From positions 5,547,501-5,611,500 of the forward strand of contig NZ_AP025343.1 in NCBI RefSeq assembly GCF_021654775.1: a DNA stretch of 64,000 nucleotides, given 5' to 3'. This DNA comes from Paenibacillus azoreducens (GTDB lineage: Bacteria > Bacillota > Bacilli > Paenibacillales > Paenibacillaceae). Shown here one piece after another: positions 53,397 to 61,081 of the stretch; within the stretch, counting starts at the first letter, position 1, and each line of letters begins with the position of its first letter. Below the pieces are notes generated by a model. The model did no database searches, was not told where the DNA came from, and was given only the letters and a program-made list of their open reading frames with translations. The position numbers and the translations under genes are program-made.

Positions 53397-53634
53397 CTAT
53401 ATAAAAAGCAAATCGCAATTCAGCTATGTATCACTGGTTACCCGAGCATAAAACTAATGTAATTATTGGGATTAATATTTTTGATGAACTTGCATTAGTT
53501 GAATCAATCATGCCTATTCTAATCTAACTTTCAGTAGAAAAAAGATCAACAGTTTGGGGAGGATGTAAACTTTCCGTAACACCATGCAGCTTTACACTTC
53601 CACTACCTGCTGCCTTTCTCAAGGTCGTAAGCGC

Positions 53635-53666
53635 AAATAACCGACCCTGATTAGGATCGGTTATTT
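53635..53666 (-). terminator. Terminator of tRNA-Ala
   Basis: AAATAACCGA (53635-53644) pairs perfectly with TCGGTTATTT (53657-53666), seven bases past the tRNA 3' end. Confidence 0.65.
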
Positions 53667-53672
53667 ATATTA

Positions 53673-53745
53673 TGGAGCCTAGGGGGATCGAACCCCTGAC
53701 CTCATCGCTGCCAGCGATGCGCTCTCCCAGCTGAGCTAAGGCCCC
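53673..53745 (-). tRNA. tRNA-Ala (GGC anticodon)
   Basis: A 73-nt cloverleaf on the minus strand: acceptor GGGGCCT with AGGCTCC (one G-T pair), D arm TAGCTCAGCTGGGAGAGCG, anticodon loop CTGGCAG (GGC reads GCC alanine codons), T arm CAGGGGTTCGATCCCCCTA. CCA is not encoded. A promoter TTGCAT-N17-TATATT lies upstream (complement of about 53783-53811). Confidence 0.95.
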
Positions 53746-54012
53746 ATGTTATGTAATTATTATTTCAAAAAGAGCACTCCTATAATATAGCATAGCAGAT
53801 GAGCCTATGCAACATTTTTTTCTTAAAAAAGACTTTCGTCGTACTCTGAAAGAAGACAGGGCTTGTTTAGCGGTAGGCTAATTAGTGTAGTAGATTCCCT
53901 TGTGATAAAACTGCAAGCTCCATGAGGTTTACATTTTCCCCCATGCTAATAAACTAGCATATTCTATTCCATAGCGGTTCCGCAAACTATATAAGTCATA
54001 TCAAAACACCAA

Positions 54013-54045
54013 GATGCCCCTGATTTATCAGACTTCAAGGGCATC
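54013..54045 (-). terminator. Terminator of the ugp-like operon
   Basis: GATGCCC (54013-54019) pairs with GGGCATC (54039-54045), helped by an inner TGA/TCA step; on the minus strand TTGGTGTTTTG follows. The bases from 53812 to 54012 hold no gene. Confidence 0.6.
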
Positions 54046-54094
54046 TCCAAACTCTACTTACCGGGTCCTTTACCTTAATAAAGACCCCCTATCC

Positions 54095-55462
54095 CTATTT
54101 CACCGTCCGGTTATACTCCTGAATCTTGGAGGTGATCTCTTTCGCCGCATCATCAAGCGCCGCTTGCGGTGCTTTCTTGTTGTTGAGCACCTCTTCGATC
54201 GCGCCTTCGACGATTTGACGAGCTTCCGGGAAGACGCCCATCACCGCTCCCTGGGTCGCCTTGTTCAGCTTCGTGTTGTGCAGCTGGTCGACTGCCGTCT
54301 GAAATTGCGGGAATTTTTTGAGATTTTCCTTCACGCTATCCTGATCGTACGCTTTGAGCGTAATCGGGAAATATCCGGTATTGATATGCCAGAATGCCTG
54401 CTGCTCCGGCGAGGTCACGAATTTGATGAATTCCCATGCTGCTTTTTGCTCCTCGTCCGGACGGTTGTTCATCATCCACAGGCTCGCACCGCCGACGATG
54501 ACGCCGCCTTCCTTGGCATCCGCCGGTTTCGGCAGAAAACCCGTTCCGACCTCGAACTTGCCTGCCGTTCCGTCCACTAGCCCTTTCAGGGCAGCCGTCG
54601 AATCGAGGATCATCGCCACCTGGCCCGCGGAGAAAGCCTTTTTGGAATCATCCGTCTTCCGGCCAAGGTTGTTGGCCGCTTTCGAATCGATCAGATCCTT
54701 CCACCATGTCATCACTTTCACGCCTGCCTCGGAATTCAACAGCGATTCGGTCGCCAGGCTGTCCCGGCCGTTGCCGTTGTTGACGTATTCCGCTCCCTGG
54801 TTCGCGAACAACTGCTCCATGAACCAGCCGTAAATCGCAAAGTTGGCGCCGACGGCCTTGCCTTTTTTCGAGATTGTGTCAGCCGCGGCTTTCAGCTCCT
54901 CAAAGGTCTTGGGAGGACTTTCCGGATCCAATCCGGCGTCTTTAAACAAATCCTTGTTGTAATAAAGAATAGGATTCGAGGTATTAAACGGCATTGAATA
55001 CAGTTTATTATCGAACGTATAATAACCGCTAATATTCGGCTCAAGCTGGCCGACGTCCCACCCGTCCTGGTCGATGAAATTTTGCATCGGCGCAATGAGT
55101 TTGGAATCGATCATGAACCGGCTCCCGATTTCGTACATCTGCACCACCGTCGGCCCTTCATTCGTGCCCATGGACGCCTTTAATTTGCTGAGCAAATCAT
55201 CATAAGTGCCCTGATAAACGGCTTCCACCTGGATTTTATCCTGCGACTTATTGAAGTTATCGACCAACTGATCGACCACCTTCGTTGTCGCCCCGCCCAT
55301 CGCATGCCAGAACACAACCTTTTGTGCGCCGGCTTTGACTTCCGTACCGCTTGTTTTGGGCTCGCTTGCCTTCGGCTCATCCCCGCCCATGTTCACGCTG
55401 CATGCAGACAGGAGCAGCATCACGGACGCCAGCAGCAAACTTGCCAGTTTCTTTTTTCCCAT
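54095..55462 (-). CDS. ugpB: Glycerol-3-phosphate-type ABC substrate-binding lipoprotein (UgpB-like)
   Basis: A 455-residue family-1 binding protein with lipobox 'LLSAC' at about residue 21. It follows UgpB closely: 'VVFWHAMGGATTKVVDQLVD', 'GPTVVQMYEIGSRFMIDSKL', 'NISGYYTFDNKLYSMPFNTS', 'NPILYYNKDLFKDAGLDPES', 'GGASLWMMNNRPDEEQKAAW' and 'AFWHINTGYFPIT'. These match the E. coli UgpB positions for sn-glycerol-3-phosphate and glycerophosphodiester binding, though a related sugar cannot be excluded. It is the last gene of the operon, 130 bases after the permease gene; an AGTTGAACC-type repeat fills that gap. Confidence 0.88.
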   Translation of the reverse strand: MGKKKLASLLLASVMLLLSACSVNMGGDEPKASEPKTSGTEVKAGAQKVVFWHAMGGATTKVVDQLVDNFNKSQDKIQVEAVYQGTYDDLLSKLKASMGTNEGPTVVQMYEIGSRFMIDSKLIAPMQNFIDQDGWDVGQLEPNISGYYTFDNKLYSMPFNTSNPILYYNKDLFKDAGLDPESPPKTFEELKAAADTISKKGKAVGANFAIYGWFMEQLFANQGAEYVNNGNGRDSLATESLLNSEAGVKVMTWWKDLIDSKAANNLGRKTDDSKKAFSAGQVAMILDSTAALKGLVDGTAGKFEVGTGFLPKPADAKEGGVIVGGASLWMMNNRPDEEQKAAWEFIKFVTSPEQQAFWHINTGYFPITLKAYDQDSVKENLKKFPQFQTAVDQLHNTKLNKATQGAVMGVFPEARQIVEGAIEEVLNNKKAPQAALDDAAKEITSKIQEYNRTVK

Positions 55463-55495
55463 AGTTTTGCTTTATTCCTCCCCTTTTATTATATT

Positions 55496-55542
55496 AGTTG
55501 AACCAATGATTTTCGGATGAGGGCAGCCGGGTGAACTTTTCC
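55496..55542. repeat. Second copy of the AGTTGAACCAATGAT intergenic repeat
   Basis: AGTTGAACCAATGAT, then CGGATGAGGGCAGCCGGGTGAA, differs from 10884-10930 by a one-base indel and a few substitutions. It sits inside the operon between the permease and binding-protein genes and could form an mRNA-stabilising structure. Confidence 0.75.
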
Positions 55543-55591
55543 ACATACCTATATGACAGCCACGCTTTGCCGCCAAAACCAATCACCGGAT

Positions 55592-56416
55592 CTAACCTTT
55601 GACTGCGCCCGCCGCAATGCCGCGCACAAGCTGTTTGACGCCAAAAGCGAGCAGGATAAAGGATGGCAGCAGCACGAGCGTAACCCCGGCCAAAATCAAA
55701 TTCCAGGACATCACCTCGGCATGCTGCAGCATCGCCACCCCGATTTGCACGGTTCGCATGGACGCCCGGTTGGTGATCAGCAGCGGCCACAGATAATGAT
55801 TCCAATGCGTCAAAAACACATATACCGAAAGCGTCGCCAGAGCAGGTCTGGACAGCGGCAGCACGATGGAAAAGTAATTCCGTAAATGCCCGCAGCCGTC
55901 GATTTTCCCGGCGTCAAACAGCTCCCGCGGCAGCTGCAGAAAAAATTGGCGCAGTAGAAACACTCCGAAAGCACCGGCCATAAAAGGCACGATCAGCCCC
56001 TGGTAACTGTCCATCCAGCCCCAGCTTTTAATCAGAAGATAGTTCGGAATAATCGTAACTTCCCACGGTATCATCATGGTGGACAAAAACAGCGCAAACA
56101 GCATGCCTTTGCCTTTGAAATTCATGAATGAAAAAGCATAAGCCGCCAGACTCGACGTTATGACTTGACTGATCATCACCGCGGTCGAGACGATAAAGCT
56201 GTTTAAAATAAACCGAATAATTGGAAACCCGGCAATGGCCTCCTTGAAGTTGTCGAGATACAGATGGGTCGGAAACAGCGGAGGCGGAAAGTTGGATACC
56301 TCATTTTCGGTCATAAACGATGAAAGCACCGTAAAAATAAGCGGATACAGCACGGCCAGCGCTAAAATGGCAAGCAGCGAATACAACAAAAGCGGCGTGG
56401 TTCGTTTTGCAATCAT
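55592..56416 (-). CDS. ugpE: ABC transporter permease (UgpE-like)
   Basis: A 274-residue permease with six helices. The EAA loop reads 'ELFDAGKIDGCGHLRNYFSI', followed by 'VLPLSRPALATLSVYVFLTH'; 'SSFMTENEVSNFPPPLFPTH' is the usual first outside loop. Its start overlaps the stop of the partner permease gene by four bases (ATGA), showing translational coupling. Confidence 0.92.
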   Translation of the reverse strand: MIAKRTTPLLLYSLLAILALAVLYPLIFTVLSSFMTENEVSNFPPPLFPTHLYLDNFKEAIAGFPIIRFILNSFIVSTAVMISQVITSSLAAYAFSFMNFKGKGMLFALFLSTMMIPWEVTIIPNYLLIKSWGWMDSYQGLIVPFMAGAFGVFLLRQFFLQLPRELFDAGKIDGCGHLRNYFSIVLPLSRPALATLSVYVFLTHWNHYLWPLLITNRASMRTVQIGVAMLQHAEVMSWNLILAGVTLVLLPSFILLAFGVKQLVRGIAAGAVKG

Positions 56417-57345
56417 TGATAGTGCACCTTCTTTTCCAGAACTTTAAACTGCAGCACGGTCAGCAGCAAAATAATAACAAATAAAATGAGTGCCTGGGCG
56501 CTGCCGATTCCGAAGCGGAAATTAACGAAGGCGTCTTGGTAGATGGAATAGACAATGACATTGGTGGAGTTGATCGGACCGCCTCTGGTCAAAATATGAA
56601 TTTGGCCGAAAGCCTGGAAAGCCCCGATCACCGACACGATCAACGCGAAAAAAATCGTCGGGGAAAGAAGAGGGAGCACGATGCGCATAAACGTACGGAC
56701 AGGCCCGGAGCCATCGATTTTAGCGCTTTCATAAAGTTCTTCCGGAATGCCTTGCAAACCGCTGGATAACACAATGTACAAAAAGCCCATGTTCATCCAA
56801 ATCGTCATGAGCGAGATGGACATAAGCGCCCATGCCGGATCGGTCAGCCACGGAATCGGCCCGATATGAACCAGGCTCAGAAAATAATTCAGCATGCCGG
56901 CGGTCGGATGAAAGAGCAGAAACCAAATGATCGAACCCGTCCCCACTGAAATAACGATAGGCAGCGAAAAGATAAACTGAAATATCTTCATCCCCCGCAG
57001 CTTGTTATGGGTAATGGCAGCTAAAAACAAAGACCAGATCAACGAGGTCGGCACCGTGTACAAAATAAACATCAAGGTTACGCTCAAATTGGAATACAGC
57101 TGATGCGACTTGAACAAGGCCGCAAAATTCTCAAACCAGACGAATTCGGCTACCTGTCCGCGTGGATCGGTAATCGTCATGCTCAAATAAACGGACTTCA
57201 GCATCGGGTAAAATAAAAACATAATAAATAAAATCATCGAAGGCGCCAAAAAAACGTAAGCAAGCGCATGTTCTTTCAAAATATTCCGTTTATACATCCT
57301 GCTTTTAGTCTTTTTTACATTTAAAACGCTTTCAATACTAGGCAA
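56413..57345 (-). CDS. ugpA: ABC transporter permease (UgpA-like)
   Basis: A 310-residue permease. I place the start at TTG 57345 because GGAAGGGGG stands six bases upstream; an ATG 16 codons later has only a weak site. 'AYVFLAPSMILFIMFLFYPM' is the first helix and 'ELYESAKIDGSGPVRTFMRI' the EAA loop. A cre-like sequence overlaps codons 4-8, so CcpA could act as a roadblock. No ATPase gene is present; a shared MsmX/UgpC-type ATPase is assumed. Confidence 0.9.
   Translation of the reverse strand: MPSIESVLNVKKTKSRMYKRNILKEHALAYVFLAPSMILFIMFLFYPMLKSVYLSMTITDPRGQVAEFVWFENFAALFKSHQLYSNLSVTLMFILYTVPTSLIWSLFLAAITHNKLRGMKIFQFIFSLPIVISVGTGSIIWFLLFHPTAGMLNYFLSLVHIGPIPWLTDPAWALMSISLMTIWMNMGFLYIVLSSGLQGIPEELYESAKIDGSGPVRTFMRIVLPLLSPTIFFALIVSVIGAFQAFGQIHILTRGGPINSTNVIVYSIYQDAFVNFRFGIGSAQALILFVIILLLTVLQFKVLEKKVHYQ
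57321..57334 (-). promoter_or_regulatory. cre-like site at the start of ugpA
   Basis: On the minus strand TGAAAGCGTTTTAA matches 13 of 14 cre positions. It lies about 75-85 bases downstream of the transcription start, in the first codons. Confidence 0.5.
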
Positions 57346-57406
57346 ACCAATCCCCCTTCCTATAACTGCCGATGCAATTTTATTATAACAGCCCATATAT
57401 GTTATT

Positions 57407-57436
57407 ATCTTACATTTGATTTTTCGCGATTGTCAA
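57407..57436 (-). promoter_or_regulatory. Promoter of the ugp-like operon
   Basis: TTGACA (complement of 57431-57436), 18 bases, TAAGAT (complement of 57407-57412). No repeated PhoP-type boxes are obvious near it. Confidence 0.6.
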
Positions 57437-57563
57437 TCCATTTTCGCAAATTAATTTCGATCAGGCTCAACAAAATTAAATTTTATTTCAGAACTTCCCT
57501 ACGAATGGCTGCAGTATGTGAAATACTCCATTACACTTCCGTCCTTCCGATTCATTTTGATGC

Positions 57564-57613
57564 AAAAAAAGACGCAAGCAGCTTGTTTTCCCATCAAGCA
57601 CTTTGCGTCTTTT
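57564..57613 (-). terminator. Terminator of nrdR
   Basis: GACGCAA (57571-57577) pairs with TTGCGTC (57603-57609), extended by GCTTG/CAAGC inside; on the minus strand seven T follow. About 105 bases beyond the nrdR stop. Confidence 0.75.
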
Positions 57614-57718
57614 GGCGGCTTGTCACCGCGCTTTTATAATTAATCATAAACCGCTTCGGTAGAGCAGCTCCGGGCAGCATATCCTGATCTCTGCTTATAC
57701 CTAGCGCACCCTGCATAA

Positions 57719-58195
57719 TCAATCAACAGAGTCAGGCATCGTATTTTTCGAAAGGAGACCTTTAAGTTCCTTCATAAACATATTGATATCTTTGAACTGC
57801 CGGTACACGGATGCGAAGCGCACATAGGCCACCTCATCCACAGGATACAACTGTTCCATCACCAATTCGCCGATCTGACGGCTTTCAACCTCGGCGACTG
57901 CCGTGTTGCGGAGTGATTTTTCGACTTCGGAGACAATCGCCTCCAGCTGCTCCACGGATACAGGGCGCTTCTCGCAGGCACGGATCAGGCCGCGCAGGAT
58001 TTTATCCCGGCTGAATTCCTCACGGCTTCCATCTTTTTTAATGACGATCAGCGGCGTCTCCTCCACCATTTCAAACGTCGTAAAACGCCGGCTGCATCTT
58101 TCGCATTCACGTCTGCGGCGGATCGATTTGTTGTCATTGGCCGGACGGGAATCCAGCACCTTGGTGCCTGCGTAATCACAGTACGGGCATTTCAT
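57719..58195 (-). CDS. nrdR: Transcriptional repressor NrdR of ribonucleotide reductase genes
   Basis: A 158-residue regulator. The zinc ribbon is '[19 protein letters not shown]' with the second pair in '[17 protein letters not shown]' (Cys3, Cys6, Cys31, Cys34). The ATP-cone follows ('[20 protein letters not shown]' and on to '[17 protein letters not shown]'). It senses ATP/dATP and binds NrdR boxes before nrd operons. No nrd gene is in the window. The gene follows the lytic transglycosylase/coaE block only loosely, with the divergent ssp gene between. Confidence 0.96.
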   Translation of the reverse strand: MKCPYCDYAGTKVLDSRPANDNKSIRRRRECERCSRRFTTFEMVEETPLIVIKKDGSREEFSRDKILRGLIRACEKRPVSVEQLEAIVSEVEKSLRNTAVAEVESRQIGELVMEQLYPVDEVAYVRFASVYRQFKDINMFMKELKGLLSKNTMPDSVD

Positions 58196-58315
58196 GCAAA
58201 CTCACTTCCTTTATCTTTACATTTGGTGTATTGGGGTTCGTTCCCCCGGCATTTAACGGCACAGCAGCGTCCGAAAAAGAACCTTATATTTCCAAGCGGG
58301 AAATATATAAAAAAA

Positions 58316-58346
58316 GTTATGAAGATTCAATCTTTGAGACATAATA
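58316..58346 (+). promoter_or_regulatory. SigG-type promoter of the spore protein gene
   Basis: A CATAATA -10 (58340-58346) is preceded at 18 bases by TTATG, close to the SigG/SigF pattern GMATR-N18-CATNNTA. Forespore expression is expected for this gene class. Confidence 0.5.
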
Positions 58347-58376
58347 CTTTTACAAACAGCAAGGAGGTGAACATCG

Positions 58377-58595
58377 ATGGCTCAAAACAACAGCTCTAAC
58401 AACCTTGTAGTACCTAAAGCTACTGCAGCCCTGAACCAAATGAAATACGAAGTGGCTCAGGAATTGGGTATCTCCATCCCACAAGACGGATACCAAGGCA
58501 ACATGACTTCCTATGAGAACGGTTCGCTCGGGGGACTCATCACAAAACGTCTGGTAACCCTGGCTGAACAACAACTTGCTGGTCAATTCCAATAA
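58377..58595 (+). CDS. Small acid-soluble spore protein, alpha/beta type
   Basis: A 72-residue DNA-protecting spore protein behind a perfect AAGGAGGTGA. The conserved blocks are 'ALNQMKYEVAQELGI', containing the GPR germination-protease site region, and 'GYQGNMTSYENGSLGGLITK', then 'RLVTLAEQQLAG'. Such proteins coat forespore DNA, shift it to an A-like form and feed germination. Length and order are typical. The gene shows that the organism forms endospores. Confidence 0.96.
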   Translation: MAQNNSSNNLVVPKATAALNQMKYEVAQELGISIPQDGYQGNMTSYENGSLGGLITKRLVTLAEQQLAGQFQ

Positions 58596-58611
58596 TACAT
58601 GCGTACTCCCG

Positions 58612-58654
58612 GAAGTATTGAGGCGGCCCGTAAGCTGCTTCAATACTTCTTTTG
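58612..58654 (+). terminator. Terminator of the spore protein gene
   Basis: GAAGTATTGA (58612-58621) pairs perfectly with TCAATACTTC (58640-58649), then TTTTG. Confidence 0.85.
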
Positions 58655-58663
58655 TGATGATTC

Positions 58664-59236
58664 TCAAAAATCGCTGTAAATCCGCGTATATTGATTATAA
58701 TAATAAATCACCCGTTGTACATAGTGCCTTGTTTCACCGAAAGGAACGTCCTTAAGGGAATCCAGCGTTCCATCCCATACTCCCTTTTTAAGCCATCCAT
58801 CCACGTTTCCTGGCCCGGCATTATAAGCCGCAATAACGGCAATTCGATTGCCTTTGAACTGGGTGTTCAATTTTTTTAGATACCATGTCCCGATGGCAAT
58901 GCTGGCCTCAGGTTTATGTTTGATATGGTCCATCGTCACTTCCGGAAGTTTAGCCTGTTCCATCGCCCATTGAGCCGTGTCCGGCATGAGCTGCATCAGG
59001 CCAAGCGCTCCTTTTTTCGATTCTTTGCCGAGCTTATAATTGGATTCCACCCGAATGATGGAAGCAACCAAAAACGGGTCCACGTCATAACGCTCCGCTT
59101 GTGCACGGATATGTTCCTTGTAGTATATAGGGTAAAACCAGGACATCCAGTTGGTGCTGAAAAACAATACGGCTACAAAGCCGATAAACAGCAGGAGAAG
59201 CACACGTTTTTTTCGCAAAAATCGTAAAGCCTTCAT
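58664..59236 (-). CDS. Lytic transglycosylase, membrane-anchored (Slt family)
   Basis: A 190-residue enzyme. The start is the ATG at 59234-59236, overlapping the coaE stop as ATGA. An N-terminal anchor ('LLLLFIGFVAVLFFS') precedes a GW-type SLT domain: catalytic Glu in 'VASIIRVESNYKLGKESKKG', then 'ALGLMQLMPDTAQW', 'IGTWYLKKLN' and 'VIAAYNAGPGNVDGWL'. It cleaves peptidoglycan glycan strands to anhydro-muropeptides on the outer face of the membrane. Coupling to coaE is common in this group. Confidence 0.93.
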   Translation of the reverse strand: MKALRFLRKKRVLLLLFIGFVAVLFFSTNWMSWFYPIYYKEHIRAQAERYDVDPFLVASIIRVESNYKLGKESKKGALGLMQLMPDTAQWAMEQAKLPEVTMDHIKHKPEASIAIGTWYLKKLNTQFKGNRIAVIAAYNAGPGNVDGWLKKGVWDGTLDSLKDVPFGETRHYVQRVIYYYNQYTRIYSDF

Positions 59237-59829
59237 ACGCAACCTGACCGAAGCCAAAACTCATCAATTTGATGTTTCGTCTCTTCTGCGCTCCCACTGT
59301 TATCAATGACGATATCCGCCTTCAGCTTCTTCTCTTCGATGTCCATCTGTGAACGGATCCGCGCCATCGCTTCGTCCCCGTTCAATCCGCTCCGCTGCAT
59401 CAATCGTTGTTGCTGAACGGACTGCGGAGCATATACGACCATCACACGCTCAAACATGGACTCAAGCCCTGATTCATAAAGTAAAGGAATATCAACAACA
59501 ACAAGTTTGTCCGGATGTTTCCGCTCCAAAGTTTCCATCTGTTCCCGGATCTCCTTGCGGATGGCCGGATGCGTAATCTCGTTTAATGCTTTTCGTTCCG
59601 CAGGGTTGTTAAAAACAATGTCCCCGAGCTTTTTCCTGTCCAAAGTACCGTCCGCAAGGAGCACAACTTGTCCAAAATGAGCGATCACTTCCGCCAAAAC
59701 GGGATGACCCGGGAGCATCACTTCCCGGGCGATCTGATCGGCATCAACAAGCAGGGCTCCCTTGTCTACCAGGAGAGCCGACACCGTGCTTTTGCCAGTT
59801 GCTATACCTCCGGTTAACCCGATAATCAT
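59233..59829 (-). CDS. coaE: Dephospho-CoA kinase
   Basis: A 198-residue P-loop kinase for the last step of coenzyme A synthesis. The start is the ATG at 59827-59829 (GAGGTGA upstream). It opens 'MIIGLTGGIATGKSTVSALL' with the Walker A motif, then 'VDADQIAREVMLPG', 'THPAIRKEIREQM', 'VVVDIPLLYESGLESMF' and 'RLMQRSGLNGDEAMARIRSQ'. Length and motifs fit the family. It lies downstream of mutM and polA and upstream of the transglycosylase gene. Confidence 0.96.
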   Translation of the reverse strand: MIIGLTGGIATGKSTVSALLVDKGALLVDADQIAREVMLPGHPVLAEVIAHFGQVVLLADGTLDRKKLGDIVFNNPAERKALNEITHPAIRKEIREQMETLERKHPDKLVVVDIPLLYESGLESMFERVMVVYAPQSVQQQRLMQRSGLNGDEAMARIRSQMDIEEKKLKADIVIDNSGSAEETKHQIDEFWLRSGCV

Positions 59830-59937
59830 GTGCAAACTCACCTCATAACAGCTTATATTTTCCACCCGAGATTAATTACAATGCGGGGTGCCGTAAAATG
59901 GCGCATTCATAGCTTGGAAGCAGGCATCTTCATTTAT

Positions 59938-60020
59938 CTGAGTCCGATATGTAATCCCCACTCCAAAACTGTCCAGACTTAAAGCCAATGCCAGCAGGAG
60001 TGGTGAAAAAATGACTGAGC
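59938..60020 (-). pseudogene. ytaF: Relic of ytaF (sporulation membrane protein)
   Basis: Between mutM and coaE, where Bacillus-type genomes carry ytaF, the minus strand still encodes 'LLLALALSLDSFGVGITYRT' in one frame, very like the first helix of YtaF. The frame is closed by a TAG a few codons upstream, has no start and loses similarity after about 25 codons. The rest of the roughly 200-residue gene is missing. The remaining part of 59830-60201 shows nothing else. Confidence 0.5.
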
Positions 60021-60201
60021 ACCCCTAGGCCCCCTCCCCCTGATGAAACGGACATTTGGAGCCTTCTTTTCAAAAGAGTTCCATATGCCAGCTTCCTCCT
60101 GAGGTTCAATTCAAACTCAGTATATTTTGGGGACGAAATAGAGGGGTGCACACCCATGATTCAATTTACATCTTACATTGCAAGGATTTGCTGAATTCAA
60201 T

Positions 60202-61032
60202 TTATTTTAAGGTCTGGCATACCGGGCAAAAATGCGTGCCCCGGCCGCCAACAACGGTTTTCTCAATTAACGTTCCGCAAGTAAGGCAAGGCTGATTTTG
60301 GCGCCCGTAAATTTTGAGCTGATGCTGGAACATCCCCATCTCCCCCTGCCCGTTGACATAGGATTTGATGGAGGAACCTCCAACCTCAACCGCTTCCCGC
60401 AGCGTATCCACAATGGCTTGATGCAATGCGCGGAACTGCTCATCCGTCAGCGTGCTCACGAGCTGCTCAGGATGGATGCCCGTTCTGAACAAAGATTCAT
60501 CCACATAAATATTCCCGATGCCAACAACATATGCCTGGTTCAGCAGTACAGCCTTGATTTTGGACTTTTTGCCCGCCAATGCCGCTTTAAATCTTTCGGG
60601 CGTAAACTCTTGCTCAAGCGGTTCAAGCCCCAGCTTGGACAGCGGAGGAAGCTTGAACTCCTCTCCAGGCTGGAACAAATGCATCGTCCCGAATTGCCGC
60701 ACATCCTTGTACCTCAGCTCGGTCCCGTCATTGAAATGGAAAATGACATGCGTATGCTTCTCGACGGGATCCGTGCTGGCATATACTCCATAACGTCCTT
60801 CCATCCGCAGATGGGAGACCATGACCAGACCATCCAATACAAAACGCAAAAACTTGCCGCGGCGTTCCACGTTTTGAATCGTATGTCCCGCCAGCATAAA
60901 TGCAAATTGCTCTATATCGTCAGGGCGCTGGATAATCCGCGCCAAATTTACGGTTACATGGTCGATCACTTTGCCTTTGACCAATTGGTTTAACGTGTTT
61001 TTGACTGTCTCGACTTCCGGCAACTCCGGCAT
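60202..61032 (-). CDS. mutM: Formamidopyrimidine-DNA glycosylase
   Basis: A 276-residue base-excision repair enzyme for 8-oxoguanine and formamidopyrimidines. It begins 'MPELPEVETVKNTLNQLV' with the catalytic Pro2 and Glu3, shows 'SHLRMEGRYGVY', the H2TH region 'YVVGIGNIYVDESLFRTGIH', and a C-terminal zinc finger with Cys pairs in 'QPCLTCGTLIEK' and 'GTHFCPVCQ'. All family landmarks are intact. It starts 49 bases after the polA stop on the same strand, so they form one operon. Confidence 0.97.
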   Translation of the reverse strand: MPELPEVETVKNTLNQLVKGKVIDHVTVNLARIIQRPDDIEQFAFMLAGHTIQNVERRGKFLRFVLDGLVMVSHLRMEGRYGVYASTDPVEKHTHVIFHFNDGTELRYKDVRQFGTMHLFQPGEEFKLPPLSKLGLEPLEQEFTPERFKAALAGKKSKIKAVLLNQAYVVGIGNIYVDESLFRTGIHPEQLVSTLTDEQFRALHQAIVDTLREAVEVGGSSIKSYVNGQGEMGMFQHQLKIYGRQNQPCLTCGTLIEKTVVGGRGTHFCPVCQTLK

Positions 61033-61081
61033 GATGTCTTCACCTCATCCCTATTATAACGAAAGTTTGCCTGAAAGGGCA

